Assembly: GCA_029941095.1 (NCBI GenBank)
Contig: JAPYRO010000066.1
Location: 1 to 6,677 of the forward strand
Length of the DNA: 6,677 nucleotides
Reading direction: 5' to 3'
From: Dehalococcoidia bacterium
Lineage (GTDB): Bacteria > Chloroflexota > Dehalococcoidia > UBA6926
The translations under genes were made by a program, and so were the position numbers. Numbering within the stretch: position 1 is the first letter of the stretch; each line of letters begins with the position of its first letter. Positions 1 to 5,693 of the stretch are shown here, one piece after another. The notes beneath the pieces are model-generated. The model did no database searches, was not told where the DNA came from, and saw only the letters and a program-made list of their open reading frames with translations.

Positions 1-455
1 ATTTGGGAGAACCCATTATTGGAGGAACGCTCGATCCCCTGAGAGACCATTTATTTTTCGCAGAGAAAGACAAAGGGTTTACCTTCAATAATAAAAATAT
101 GAAATTCTCTCCGGCAGAAAATTTTGAATCAGCGACAATTGGTTTAGATATGGGACCTGATGAAATATTGGTACGAAATACGTTAGAGGTAGCCCTGGAT
201 ATTTTGCCTGTTCACCGGATTAGAATTATGGGTTCAGCAGCCTTAGGTCTTGCTTATGTCGCTTCCGGTTGGTTTGACCTGTATATGCACTTGGAATTGA
301 AACCCTGGGACGTCGCTGCTGGGTTGCTATTTATCAAAGAATCAAATACCGATTTGGTATGCGTTGGTCCTGGATTTGATACTGCAGACCTAGAAACTAA
401 GAAATTTTTGGCTGGTAATCGAACATTAGTTAAACAATGTCAATTTTGGCAATAA
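1..455 (+). CDS. Inositol monophosphatase family protein, C-terminal part (5' end outside window)
   Basis: This is the C-terminal ~150 residues of a metal-dependent sugar or inositol phosphatase of the IMPase/FBPase/CysQ superfamily. The frame is open to the left edge, so the TTG at position 3 is probably an internal codon and not the true start. Seen directly: a PIIGGTLDPLRDHLFFAEK segment like the family's central strand with its 'D-E-L-F-x-A' pattern, then RIMGSAALGLAYVASGWFD, then PWDVAAG at bases 303-323. The Asp of that WD-x-AAG motif is a metal ligand in characterised IMPases. The N-terminal Glu and DPxDGT metal motifs must lie upstream. After WDVAAG the usual E-A-G-G is ESNT here, so the glycine turn is lost. 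The stop is TAA at 453-455. Possible substrates include inositol phosphate, histidinol phosphate, fructose bisphosphate or PAP; the fragment does not decide between them. It converges on the ACAD array and is probably functionally unrelated to it. Confidence 0.85.
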   Translation, partial: LGEPIIGGTLDPLRDHLFFAEKDKGFTFNNKNMKFSPAENFESATIGLDMGPDEILVRNTLEVALDILPVHRIRIMGSAALGLAYVASGWFDLYMHLELKPWDVAAGLLFIKESNTDLVCVGPGFDTADLETKKFLAGNRTLVKQCQFWQ

Positions 456-486
456 AAAAAAGCTCCTATATAAGAAGCCTTTTTTT
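454..486. terminator. Probable bidirectional intrinsic terminator between convergent genes
   Basis: The 50-base gap between the convergent phosphatase and beta-type ACAD genes holds an imperfect inverted repeat. A7 (454-460) pairs with T7 (480-486), GCT (462-464) pairs with AGC (476-478), and CT (466-467) pairs with AG (473-474) around an ATATA loop, with A-C and C-A mismatches between blocks. A run of T follows the core hairpin on both strands, as expected for a terminator shared by two converging units. The GC part of the stem is short, so efficiency is uncertain. The first A residues overlap the phosphatase stop codon. Confidence 0.6.
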
Positions 487-505
487 ATTGCTATTTTGAA
501 AAGGT

Positions 506-1639
506 TTATATGTCCATAGCTTGGGCCACACGTTCTCTATGGTAATCACCATCTCCAAAGGACACTTCCCAAGCCTTCAATCGTCGAGTGAAGAGTTGTA
601 AGTCGTGCTCTTGGGTGAAACCGATAGCTCCGTGGCACTGGTGAGCCGTTGCTGCTACTCTTTGCGCAGAATCACTGACCCATGCTTTTGCAGCAGAAAC
701 CTCAAGGTCTGATGGGAGTTCCTCGCCCAATCTCCATAGTCCTTGATATGTTATAAATCTTGATCCATCGACATCTGTTGCCATGTTGGCACAATAATGC
801 TGAATAGCTTGAAAGCTTCCGATAGGTCTGCCGAACTGGACTCTATTTTTTACGTATTCAACAGTCATATCTAACACTTCTTGTAGCGCTCCTACCATTT
901 GGCAGCATCTTAAGGACGCTCCCTTTTGCAAGAGGAGTTTAAGAGTGTCCCAACCATTATTGGCTTCCCCTAAGACATTAGCTGCTGATACCTTTACATT
1001 TTTGAAAGTTACCTCACATTGGTTATCAGTTGCGATAGTCTTGAGTTTATCTACTTTGATACCGTCACTATTGGCATCAACAAGTAATAAAGTAATACCG
1101 TTTTCTGCATTTTTCCCAGCCTTCCTTGTTCTTACTGGAACAAGGAGAAGGTCGGAAACATGTGCGTTTTCTACGAATAATTTACTACCATTTAGCACAT
1201 AATTTTCCCCTTGCTTCTTAGCATCAAGGTTTATTCCTCCCGCATCCAATCGAGAGTATGGTTCCATAATAGCTTGGGACGCTATGATGTCTCCATTTGC
1301 GATTTTTGGTAGATATTCTGCTTTTTGTGCATCGGTACCTGAATCTAGGATCCCGACGGTTACAAGTGCCGTATTAAAGAATGGCCCAGGTAATACTCCA
1401 TGCCCGACTTCTTCCATCAATATTCCTAGGTCAACTAGGCTTTGGCCTGTACCACCGTGCTCTTCAGGCACGATCAGCCCTAACCAACCTACTTGGGCAA
1501 TTTTTTGCCAAAGATCCGTGGTTATCCCTCGGTCATCTTCTTCCATATCCCTTACATATGTCCTAGGTGCTTCTTGCTCGATAAACTCTCGAGCCATCGA
1601 CCTTAACATTTCTTGGTCTTCAGTTAGTCCTAGATCCAT
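506..1639 (-). CDS. Acyl-CoA dehydrogenase, beta-type (probably non-catalytic) subunit
   Basis: This 377-residue protein has the full ACAD fold order: an N-terminal helical domain from LTEDQEMLRSMAREF, a middle beta domain (about 120-225) and a C-terminal helical domain. It keeps R266-VQFG and Q277 (RVQFGRPIGSFQ), the motif that contacts the FAD pyrophosphate and adenine across the dimer. Catalytic bases appear absent: by hand alignment the helix-G Glu position of isovaleryl-CoA dehydrogenase is G240, and the Glu376 position of medium-chain ACAD is F361 (the C-terminus has GFTQEHDLQLFTRR in place of the YEGTSQ region). This matches the beta subunits of mycobacterial alpha2-beta2 ACADs such as FadE27 or FadE28. 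It is the last gene of the array, 81 bases after its upstream neighbour. The ATG is fixed by a perfect AGGAGGT site. The inferred role is to complete the FAD and substrate site of one or more upstream alpha-type proteins. Confidence in the ACAD fold is very high; the subunit role is inferred. Confidence 0.93.
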   Translation of the reverse strand: MDLGLTEDQEMLRSMAREFIEQEAPRTYVRDMEEDDRGITTDLWQKIAQVGWLGLIVPEEHGGTGQSLVDLGILMEEVGHGVLPGPFFNTALVTVGILDSGTDAQKAEYLPKIANGDIIASQAIMEPYSRLDAGGINLDAKKQGENYVLNGSKLFVENAHVSDLLLVPVRTRKAGKNAENGITLLLVDANSDGIKVDKLKTIATDNQCEVTFKNVKVSAANVLGEANNGWDTLKLLLQKGASLRCCQMVGALQEVLDMTVEYVKNRVQFGRPIGSFQAIQHYCANMATDVDGSRFITYQGLWRLGEELPSDLEVSAAKAWVSDSAQRVAATAHQCHGAIGFTQEHDLQLFTRRLKAWEVSFGDGDYHRERVAQAMDI

Positions 1640-1645
1640 TACCCT

Positions 1646-1652
1646 ACCTCCT
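1646..1652 (-). promoter_or_regulatory. Strong Shine-Dalgarno site of the beta-type ACAD
   Basis: The minus strand reads AGGAGGT, a seven-base match to the anti-Shine-Dalgarno sequence, 6 bases before the ATG at 1639. It is the best ribosome site in the array. If this single beta-type subunit must be made in excess to serve several alpha-type partners, stronger initiation here would fit; that is inference. Confidence 0.75.
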
Positions 1653-1720
1653 CAAACTATTGTTTTACTTGATTTAACTTAATTATAATTTTCGTAATCA
1701 TTTAGTAGCACACCTAGATA

Positions 1721-2938
1721 CTATCTTGGTAAGCCTAATCCTCTTTGCGCTATAATATTTTTTTGTATTTCTCTGGTTCCACCACCGATGCTCGTACCTA
1801 TGCTTTGCCAACCACGTGCTGGAAGGAAATCATTAACAGGCAGTTTGTACTTTGGACCGTTGGTGGGCAATAAATTTCCGTAGCCACCCATGATTTGTGA
1901 TATGCCGCGGTAGATCCTTTGGAAAAGTTCGTCCCCTGTTGCTTTAACCATTGACGATTCTCTTTGAGGAACAAGCCCTTGAGACTGCATCCAGCCAACT
2001 CTGTAACAAAGCATCCGAAGCATTTCAACTTCTACTCGCCAACTCGCTAGTCTATTTCTGATTTCAGCGCGGGCTAGCGTGTCTTCCGTTCCTTTTTTAG
2101 AGTTTGCTTCGAACCAATCTATAGTGTCTTCTAATGTTCTCAGCAGTTGCGCGGGGCGCCCTATGTTCGATCTTTCAAAACTCAGCGTTGTCATAGCTGC
2201 GTACCAACCTCGGTTTTCTTCTCCTATTATACTTTGCGCCGGTACTCGCCAGTTTTCCATAAATAGCTCGTCCCATCTATGGTTACCTGTGCCATCATTA
2301 ATTCCCCGAACGGTAATACCTGGCATATAATCCCCGTTCTCGTCTTTTAATCTTGCTATCAGATAGGTTATGCCACGATGTTTGGGGGCATCAGTATCCG
2401 TTCGTACAAGGATGTGAATCCAGTCATTCCTATATGTACCCCATATTTTCTGTCCATTTATTATGTAATCATCGCCATCTCTCACCGCACGAGTTTTCAG
2501 CCCAGCTAGGTCTGATCCAGCGTCAGGTTCACTAAATCCTTGGGAAAATTCAATATCAGCAGTGGCAAGCTTTGGTAGGAATTCTTTTTTCATCCAATCT
2601 GCCCCGTGTACCATCAATACTGGTGCAACTAAACCGCCTCCAAGAGAGGCTGGAGCATCTTCGTATGACATAACTTCCCTGTAGGCTAATTGTTTCTCAA
2701 TGGACGCGTCTCCTCCACCGAATTCCTTGGGCCAGTGCATGGTGTACCAACCCTTGTCCACCAATTTTTTAGCAAATTCTTTCGCAATTTCGCCTCCGGC
2801 ATGCCTGTTATCTTCGTCGCCATGCCATGCTGCAAGACCTCCAGTTAAATCGTGGCCTGGATTTTTCCATTCCTTGCGTACAAAATCACGGGCTTCATCT
2901 CTTATTGATTGAGCTTCTGCAGTTAGTTGAAAATCCAT
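1721..2938 (-). CDS. Acyl-CoA dehydrogenase, alpha-type, FadE26/FadE29-like (paralogue of 2984-4186)
   Basis: This 405-residue protein is full length for the family and catalyses, by homology, FAD-dependent alpha,beta-desaturation of an acyl-CoA. Visible motifs: N-terminal helices from MDFQLTAEAQSIRDEARDF, WPKEFGG at about 69-75, QGFSEPDAGSD at 133-143 (flavin and substrate loop), KIWGTYRN at 164-171, GEENRGWYAAM, and LSFERSN with E255 (bases 2174-2176) at the helix-G catalytic position used by isovaleryl-CoA dehydrogenase and by ChsE alpha subunits. The R-x-QFG motif of homotetrameric ACADs is missing, so a beta partner is expected to supply it; the next gene encodes one. The C-terminal motif reads GGGTREIQKNIIAQRG, with Arg for Ser and Lys for Arg relative to the usual GTSEIQR. 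Over residues 131-260 it is about 80% identical to its upstream neighbour by my hand alignment, pointing to tandem duplication. Start chosen at MDFQ, 45 bases after the upstream gene, with a moderate AAAGGAA site 9 bases upstream. The substrate is unknown; bulky or branched acyl-CoA is an inference. Confidence 0.95.
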   Translation of the reverse strand: MDFQLTAEAQSIRDEARDFVRKEWKNPGHDLTGGLAAWHGDEDNRHAGGEIAKEFAKKLVDKGWYTMHWPKEFGGGDASIEKQLAYREVMSYEDAPASLGGGLVAPVLMVHGADWMKKEFLPKLATADIEFSQGFSEPDAGSDLAGLKTRAVRDGDDYIINGQKIWGTYRNDWIHILVRTDTDAPKHRGITYLIARLKDENGDYMPGITVRGINDGTGNHRWDELFMENWRVPAQSIIGEENRGWYAAMTTLSFERSNIGRPAQLLRTLEDTIDWFEANSKKGTEDTLARAEIRNRLASWRVEVEMLRMLCYRVGWMQSQGLVPQRESSMVKATGDELFQRIYRGISQIMGGYGNLLPTNGPKYKLPVNDFLPARGWQSIGTSIGGGTREIQKNIIAQRGLGLPR

Positions 2939-2947
2939 TTATAAAAA

Positions 2948-2954
2948 TTCCTTT
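2948..2954 (-). promoter_or_regulatory. Moderate Shine-Dalgarno site, alpha-type ACAD 1721-2938
   Basis: The minus strand reads AAAGGAA, 9 bases before the ATG at 2938, in an AT-rich 45-base gap. It is weaker and more distant than the sites of the other genes. Translational coupling to the gene just upstream may help but the genes do not overlap. Confidence 0.5.
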
Positions 2955-2983
2955 ACTAATATTTAGATGTTATACACATTGAT

Positions 2984-4186
2984 TTACCTAGGTAGTCCTA
3001 ATCCCCTCTGCGCTATTATGTTTCTTTGTACCTCGCTCGTACCACCAGCGACGCTCAGTGTTCCTGACATAAAGGCTCGATTGTTCAAGAATCCTTCTAC
3101 TGGCAATTTAATTCCTTTTTGTGTTGGGAGGATATTGCCGTATTCTCCCAGACCTCTTGCTAGAGTTTTGTAGGTTTTTTGGAATTGAATGTCACCCCAG
3201 AGCTTTACCATAGAAGATTCCATCTGTGGTATCTCTCCTTTGCTTTGCATCCAGCCTACCCTATAGCAAATCAATCTCATTGTTTCTATTTCGACTCTAA
3301 GATTAGCTAATTGATGCCTGAATTGAGGATCGTCTAGAGGGCTGCCCTTTTTCGTCCTTTGGAGACTTTTACAGAAGTCTATATAATCGTCCATTGCTCT
3401 TATCATTCCAGCTGCTGCTTGTATATTGCTTCTTTCAAAACTCAGGGTGGTCATCGCTGTATACCAGCCTCGATTCTCTTCTCCTAAAACGTACCGAGCA
3501 GGTACACGCCAGTTCTCCATGAATAATTCATCCCATCTGTGTACACCTACAGCATCGGGTATTTTCCTTACAGTTACTCCAGGATTAAACTCACCTTTCT
3601 CATTCTTCAAAGGAGCTAAGATGTATGTAATACCTCTGTGTTTTGGAGCTTCTGGATCGGTCCTAACGAGAATATGTATCCAGGGATTCCTATAAGTCCC
3701 CCAAATTTTCTGACCACTTATAACGTAATCGTCGCCGTCTCGAACAGCTCTGGTTTTCAAGCTTGCTAAGTCTGACCCTGCATCTGGTTCACTAAACCCT
3801 TGCGAGAATTCCAGGTCAGCATTGGCGATCTTCGGTAGGAATTCATCTTGCATCCATTTTGGTGCTGAAAGCATCAAAGCAGGAGCTATAAGTCCGCCGC
3901 CAGTTGAGGATGGAGCACCGGCATACGCCATGGCCTCTTTATAGACCAACTGGGTTTCTATTGATGCGTCGTTTCCCCCGAATTCTGATGGCCAGTGCAT
4001 AGTCCACCAACCTTTTTTGACGAGTTTTTTTTCAAATACGTTTATCGCCTTGTCGGCTTCCTCATTTTGGTGATCCCAGTTTACCAAGATCTGAGAATCA
4101 TATTTTCCAGGTGTCCATTCCTTTTTAGTAAAGTCTATGGCTTCCTGGCGAAGCTTTATATCATCGGCTGAGAATTGAAAGTCCAT
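2984..4186 (-). CDS. Acyl-CoA dehydrogenase, alpha-type, FadE26/FadE29-like (paralogue of 1721-2938)
   Basis: A 400-residue, full-length alpha-type ACAD. Motifs in order: MDFQFSADDIKLRQEAIDF N-terminal helices, WPSEFGG (65-71), GGGLIAP (97-102), QGFSEPDAGSD (129-139), KIWGTYRN (160-167), HRWDELFMENWRVPA, GEENRGWYTAM, and LSFERSN with the predicted catalytic base E251 (bases 3434-3436). The C-terminus is GGTSEVQRNIIAQRGLGLPR, the usual flavin-contacting motif. The R-x-QFG motif is absent, as in mycobacterial ChsE alpha subunits. It shares the GTYR loop, the FMENWRVPA segment and an NILPT...KLPV segment with the next gene downstream; the other two alpha-type genes lack these, so the two form one subgroup. 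The ATG is preceded by a strong AGGGAGGA site at 7 bases. The 171-base leader is the longest non-coding stretch in the window. The reaction class is secure; substrate and partner are inferred. Confidence 0.95.
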   Translation of the reverse strand: MDFQFSADDIKLRQEAIDFTKKEWTPGKYDSQILVNWDHQNEEADKAINVFEKKLVKKGWWTMHWPSEFGGNDASIETQLVYKEAMAYAGAPSSTGGGLIAPALMLSAPKWMQDEFLPKIANADLEFSQGFSEPDAGSDLASLKTRAVRDGDDYVISGQKIWGTYRNPWIHILVRTDPEAPKHRGITYILAPLKNEKGEFNPGVTVRKIPDAVGVHRWDELFMENWRVPARYVLGEENRGWYTAMTTLSFERSNIQAAAGMIRAMDDYIDFCKSLQRTKKGSPLDDPQFRHQLANLRVEIETMRLICYRVGWMQSKGEIPQMESSMVKLWGDIQFQKTYKTLARGLGEYGNILPTQKGIKLPVEGFLNNRAFMSGTLSVAGGTSEVQRNIIAQRGLGLPR

Positions 4187-4357
4187 CGTGGAATCCTCCC
4201 TACTATAATCCCCCAGTTTTGCCTGGTCATGAGACTTCCCATCAAGCCTCTAAAGACCAAATTACAATAGCATGCCATGCTTCGTACGTAAACCCTAAAC
4301 CTAGTGTTAGGCTTCGAATTTTGAGATTAACTATTACCCGGCTACATTAGTAATCCC
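4187..4357 (-). other. 171-base intergenic leader inside the ACAD array
   Basis: This is the longest non-coding stretch in the window. It holds the strong ribosome site of the downstream gene, a short perfect inverted repeat GCATG-G-CATGC on the minus strand, a 5-base CCTAA...TTAGG hairpin, and a CGAAGC hexamer present twice. None of these forms a convincing terminator because no T-run follows. A start-less or very small gene is not evident. It may hold an internal promoter or an mRNA-processing site, but nothing decisive is seen. Confidence 0.4.
4194..4201 (-). promoter_or_regulatory. Strong Shine-Dalgarno site, alpha-type ACAD 2984-4186
   Basis: The minus strand reads AGGGAGGA, 7 bases before the ATG at 4186. 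Its strength and spacing support MDFQ as the start, which also lines up with the starts of the neighbouring paralogues. Confidence 0.7.
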
Positions 4358-5569
4358 TTATCGGGGCAAACCTAAACCTCTTTGTGCGATAATATTTGGC
4401 CCTAGTGCCAGACCACCGCCACCACCAAATCCTGTCGTCATACTAAGGGCGTAGTTGGTACCATACATTCCATTCCCAGGGGCACGCTCTTCCCCTTTTA
4501 ATAGCGATCTATATGGGCCAATGATTTTTGCTAATGTTGGCCAAAACACGAATTTTGCGGTTTGCAGAGCTCGCAGGCCAGAAATGGCACCCTCAGCTTG
4601 GGGAACTTCACCTTTTGCTTGCATCCAAGCTACTCTGTAAGCTAGCATCCGATCTGCTTCTAAGGTGATGCGGGCGTCTGCTAGTTGATGTCTGACCAGT
4701 GGATTATCTAAGACTGATTCACCATTAAATTTTGTTTTGGACATTGTAGCTATGAACCTGTCTAAAACTCCAATTAATCGAGCAGCACTTTCGATCCCGG
4801 TTCTCTCGAAATTTAATGTTGTCATAGCTGCATACCATCCTCGGTTAGGCTCTCCTATAAGTTGCCTTTTGGGAACACGAACTTCATCCATAAATACTTC
4901 ATTCCATCTTCGGCGCCCTAACATGTCATAAAGAGGCCTCAATGTAATTCCAGGCATTTGGTCGCCATTCTCGTCTTTTAACTGCATAACCAGGTATGTT
5001 ATTCCTCTATGTTTAGGTGCGTCTGGGTCTGTTCGAACCATGACGTGATACCAGTTTGCAAAATGTGAACCAGATGACCATATTTTTTGTCCGGTGACAA
5101 CATAATCATCTCCATCTTCAACGCCACGAGTTTGTAGGCTTGCAAGATCGGTACCAGCATTCGGTTCTGAAAATCCTTGCGCCCAGTCAATGCTGTTATC
5201 TTGCATCCCTGGTAGAAAATTTTTCTTCAGCCAGTCGGTACCATGTATCATGATTGCACCTGCAACATTTCCTTGAGGTTGTCCCGCGGGGGCATCGTTG
5301 TATGCCATTTCCTCAGAGTAAACAAGTTGTTTTGAGATAGGTGCGTTTTGGCCACCATATTCTTCCGGCCAGGACATAGTCCACCAGCCCTTTTCCATAA
5401 GTTTATTTTGAAATTCCTTGGCATGTTCGCGGGCATCAAGGTTATCAAAATCGTATGACCAAACGTTCATCGAATGTGCATCAAAATCGCGCGATGACCA
5501 TTCTTTAGAAAGGAATTCTCGTAATTCATCACGGAATTTAGTATCTTCAGCAGATAATTTGAAATCCAT
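4358..5569 (-). CDS. Acyl-CoA dehydrogenase, alpha-type, with altered C-terminal flavin motif
   Basis: A 403-residue ACAD if started at MDFKLSAED. An in-frame ATG ten codons earlier (5599) is possible but lacks a ribosome site, whereas AGGGAGG lies 5 bases before 5569 and this start matches the paralogues. Motifs: WPEEYGG (67-73), QGFSEPNAGTD (131-141), KIWSSGSH (162-169), GRRRWNEVFMDEVRVP, GEPNRGWYAAM, and LNFERTG with predicted catalytic E255 (bases 4805-4807). R-x-QFG is absent, as in the other alpha types. The odd point is the C-terminus: the GGTSEIQRN motif of the paralogues is here GGGGGLALGPN (bases 4397-4426 cover the changed part), one residue longer, while the following NIIAQRGLGLPR is intact. 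It groups with the gene at 5694-6677 through WYH, RRRW-x-EVF and APxxGxxGTN segments. Residues around 100-106 (GNVAGAI) also differ from the GGLxAP of the others. It is either a functional variant or a subunit with weakened FAD binding. Confidence 0.93.
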   Translation of the reverse strand: MDFKLSAEDTKFRDELREFLSKEWSSRDFDAHSMNVWSYDFDNLDAREHAKEFQNKLMEKGWWTMSWPEEYGGQNAPISKQLVYSEEMAYNDAPAGQPQGNVAGAIMIHGTDWLKKNFLPGMQDNSIDWAQGFSEPNAGTDLASLQTRGVEDGDDYVVTGQKIWSSGSHFANWYHVMVRTDPDAPKHRGITYLVMQLKDENGDQMPGITLRPLYDMLGRRRWNEVFMDEVRVPKRQLIGEPNRGWYAAMTTLNFERTGIESAARLIGVLDRFIATMSKTKFNGESVLDNPLVRHQLADARITLEADRMLAYRVAWMQAKGEVPQAEGAISGLRALQTAKFVFWPTLAKIIGPYRSLLKGEERAPGNGMYGTNYALSMTTGFGGGGGLALGPNIIAQRGLGLPR

Positions 5570-5574
5570 TTTTG

Positions 5575-5581
5575 CCTCCCT
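5575..5581 (-). promoter_or_regulatory. Shine-Dalgarno site that decides the start of ACAD 4358-5569
   Basis: The minus strand reads AGGGAGG, 5 bases before the ATG at 5569. It lies inside the ten-codon extension that a start at 5599 would give, and argues for the shorter protein. Confidence 0.7.
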
Positions 5582-5693
5582 AGCCGTATAATGGTCCATG
5601 ATCTTTCAGGTAGTAGGAACATAACATGATTGAACATTCCCGTAAAGGAAAAACAAGTAAGCCTTAAATAAGCTCCGTTACGGCACTATATAA

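Noticed and set aside
3..5. TTG at position 3 as the real start of the phosphatase
   Set aside because: The family needs about 100 more N-terminal residues with the first metal motifs, and the frame is open to the edge.
945..1682. Open frames on the plus strand opposite the beta-type ACAD, and similar ones opposite the other ACAD genes
   Set aside because: They mirror the conserved minus-strand codons (for example recurring plus-strand peptides opposite the RGWYxAMTTLSFERS region), have no family resemblance or ribosome sites of note, and are explained as shadows of the ACAD genes.
1682..1687. Perfect TATAAT on the minus strand before the beta-type ACAD
   Set aside because: No acceptable -35 box at 16 to 18 bases, and the surrounding spacer is AT-rich. 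An internal promoter for the beta gene remains possible but is not supported.
4202..4230. Possible internal promoter on the minus strand (ATGACC, 17 bases, TATAGT)
   Set aside because: The boxes match fairly well, but transcription would start about at the ribosome site of the following gene and remove it, so it is unlikely to be used for that gene.
4187..4357. Terminator or riboswitch within the longest intergenic gap
   Set aside because: The inverted repeats are 4 to 5 bases, and no T-run follows on the minus strand; no recognised riboswitch core was seen.
5570..5599. Upstream ATG giving a ten-residue N-terminal extension of the ACAD at 4358-5569
   Set aside because: The extension covers the AGGGAGG site and has no counterpart in the paralogues, which all begin MDF.
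5618..5646. Possible promoter on the minus strand (TTTACG, 17 bases, TATGTT) before the ACAD at 4358-5569
   Set aside because: Only 4 of 6 matches in each box; this level is expected by chance in AT-rich spacer.
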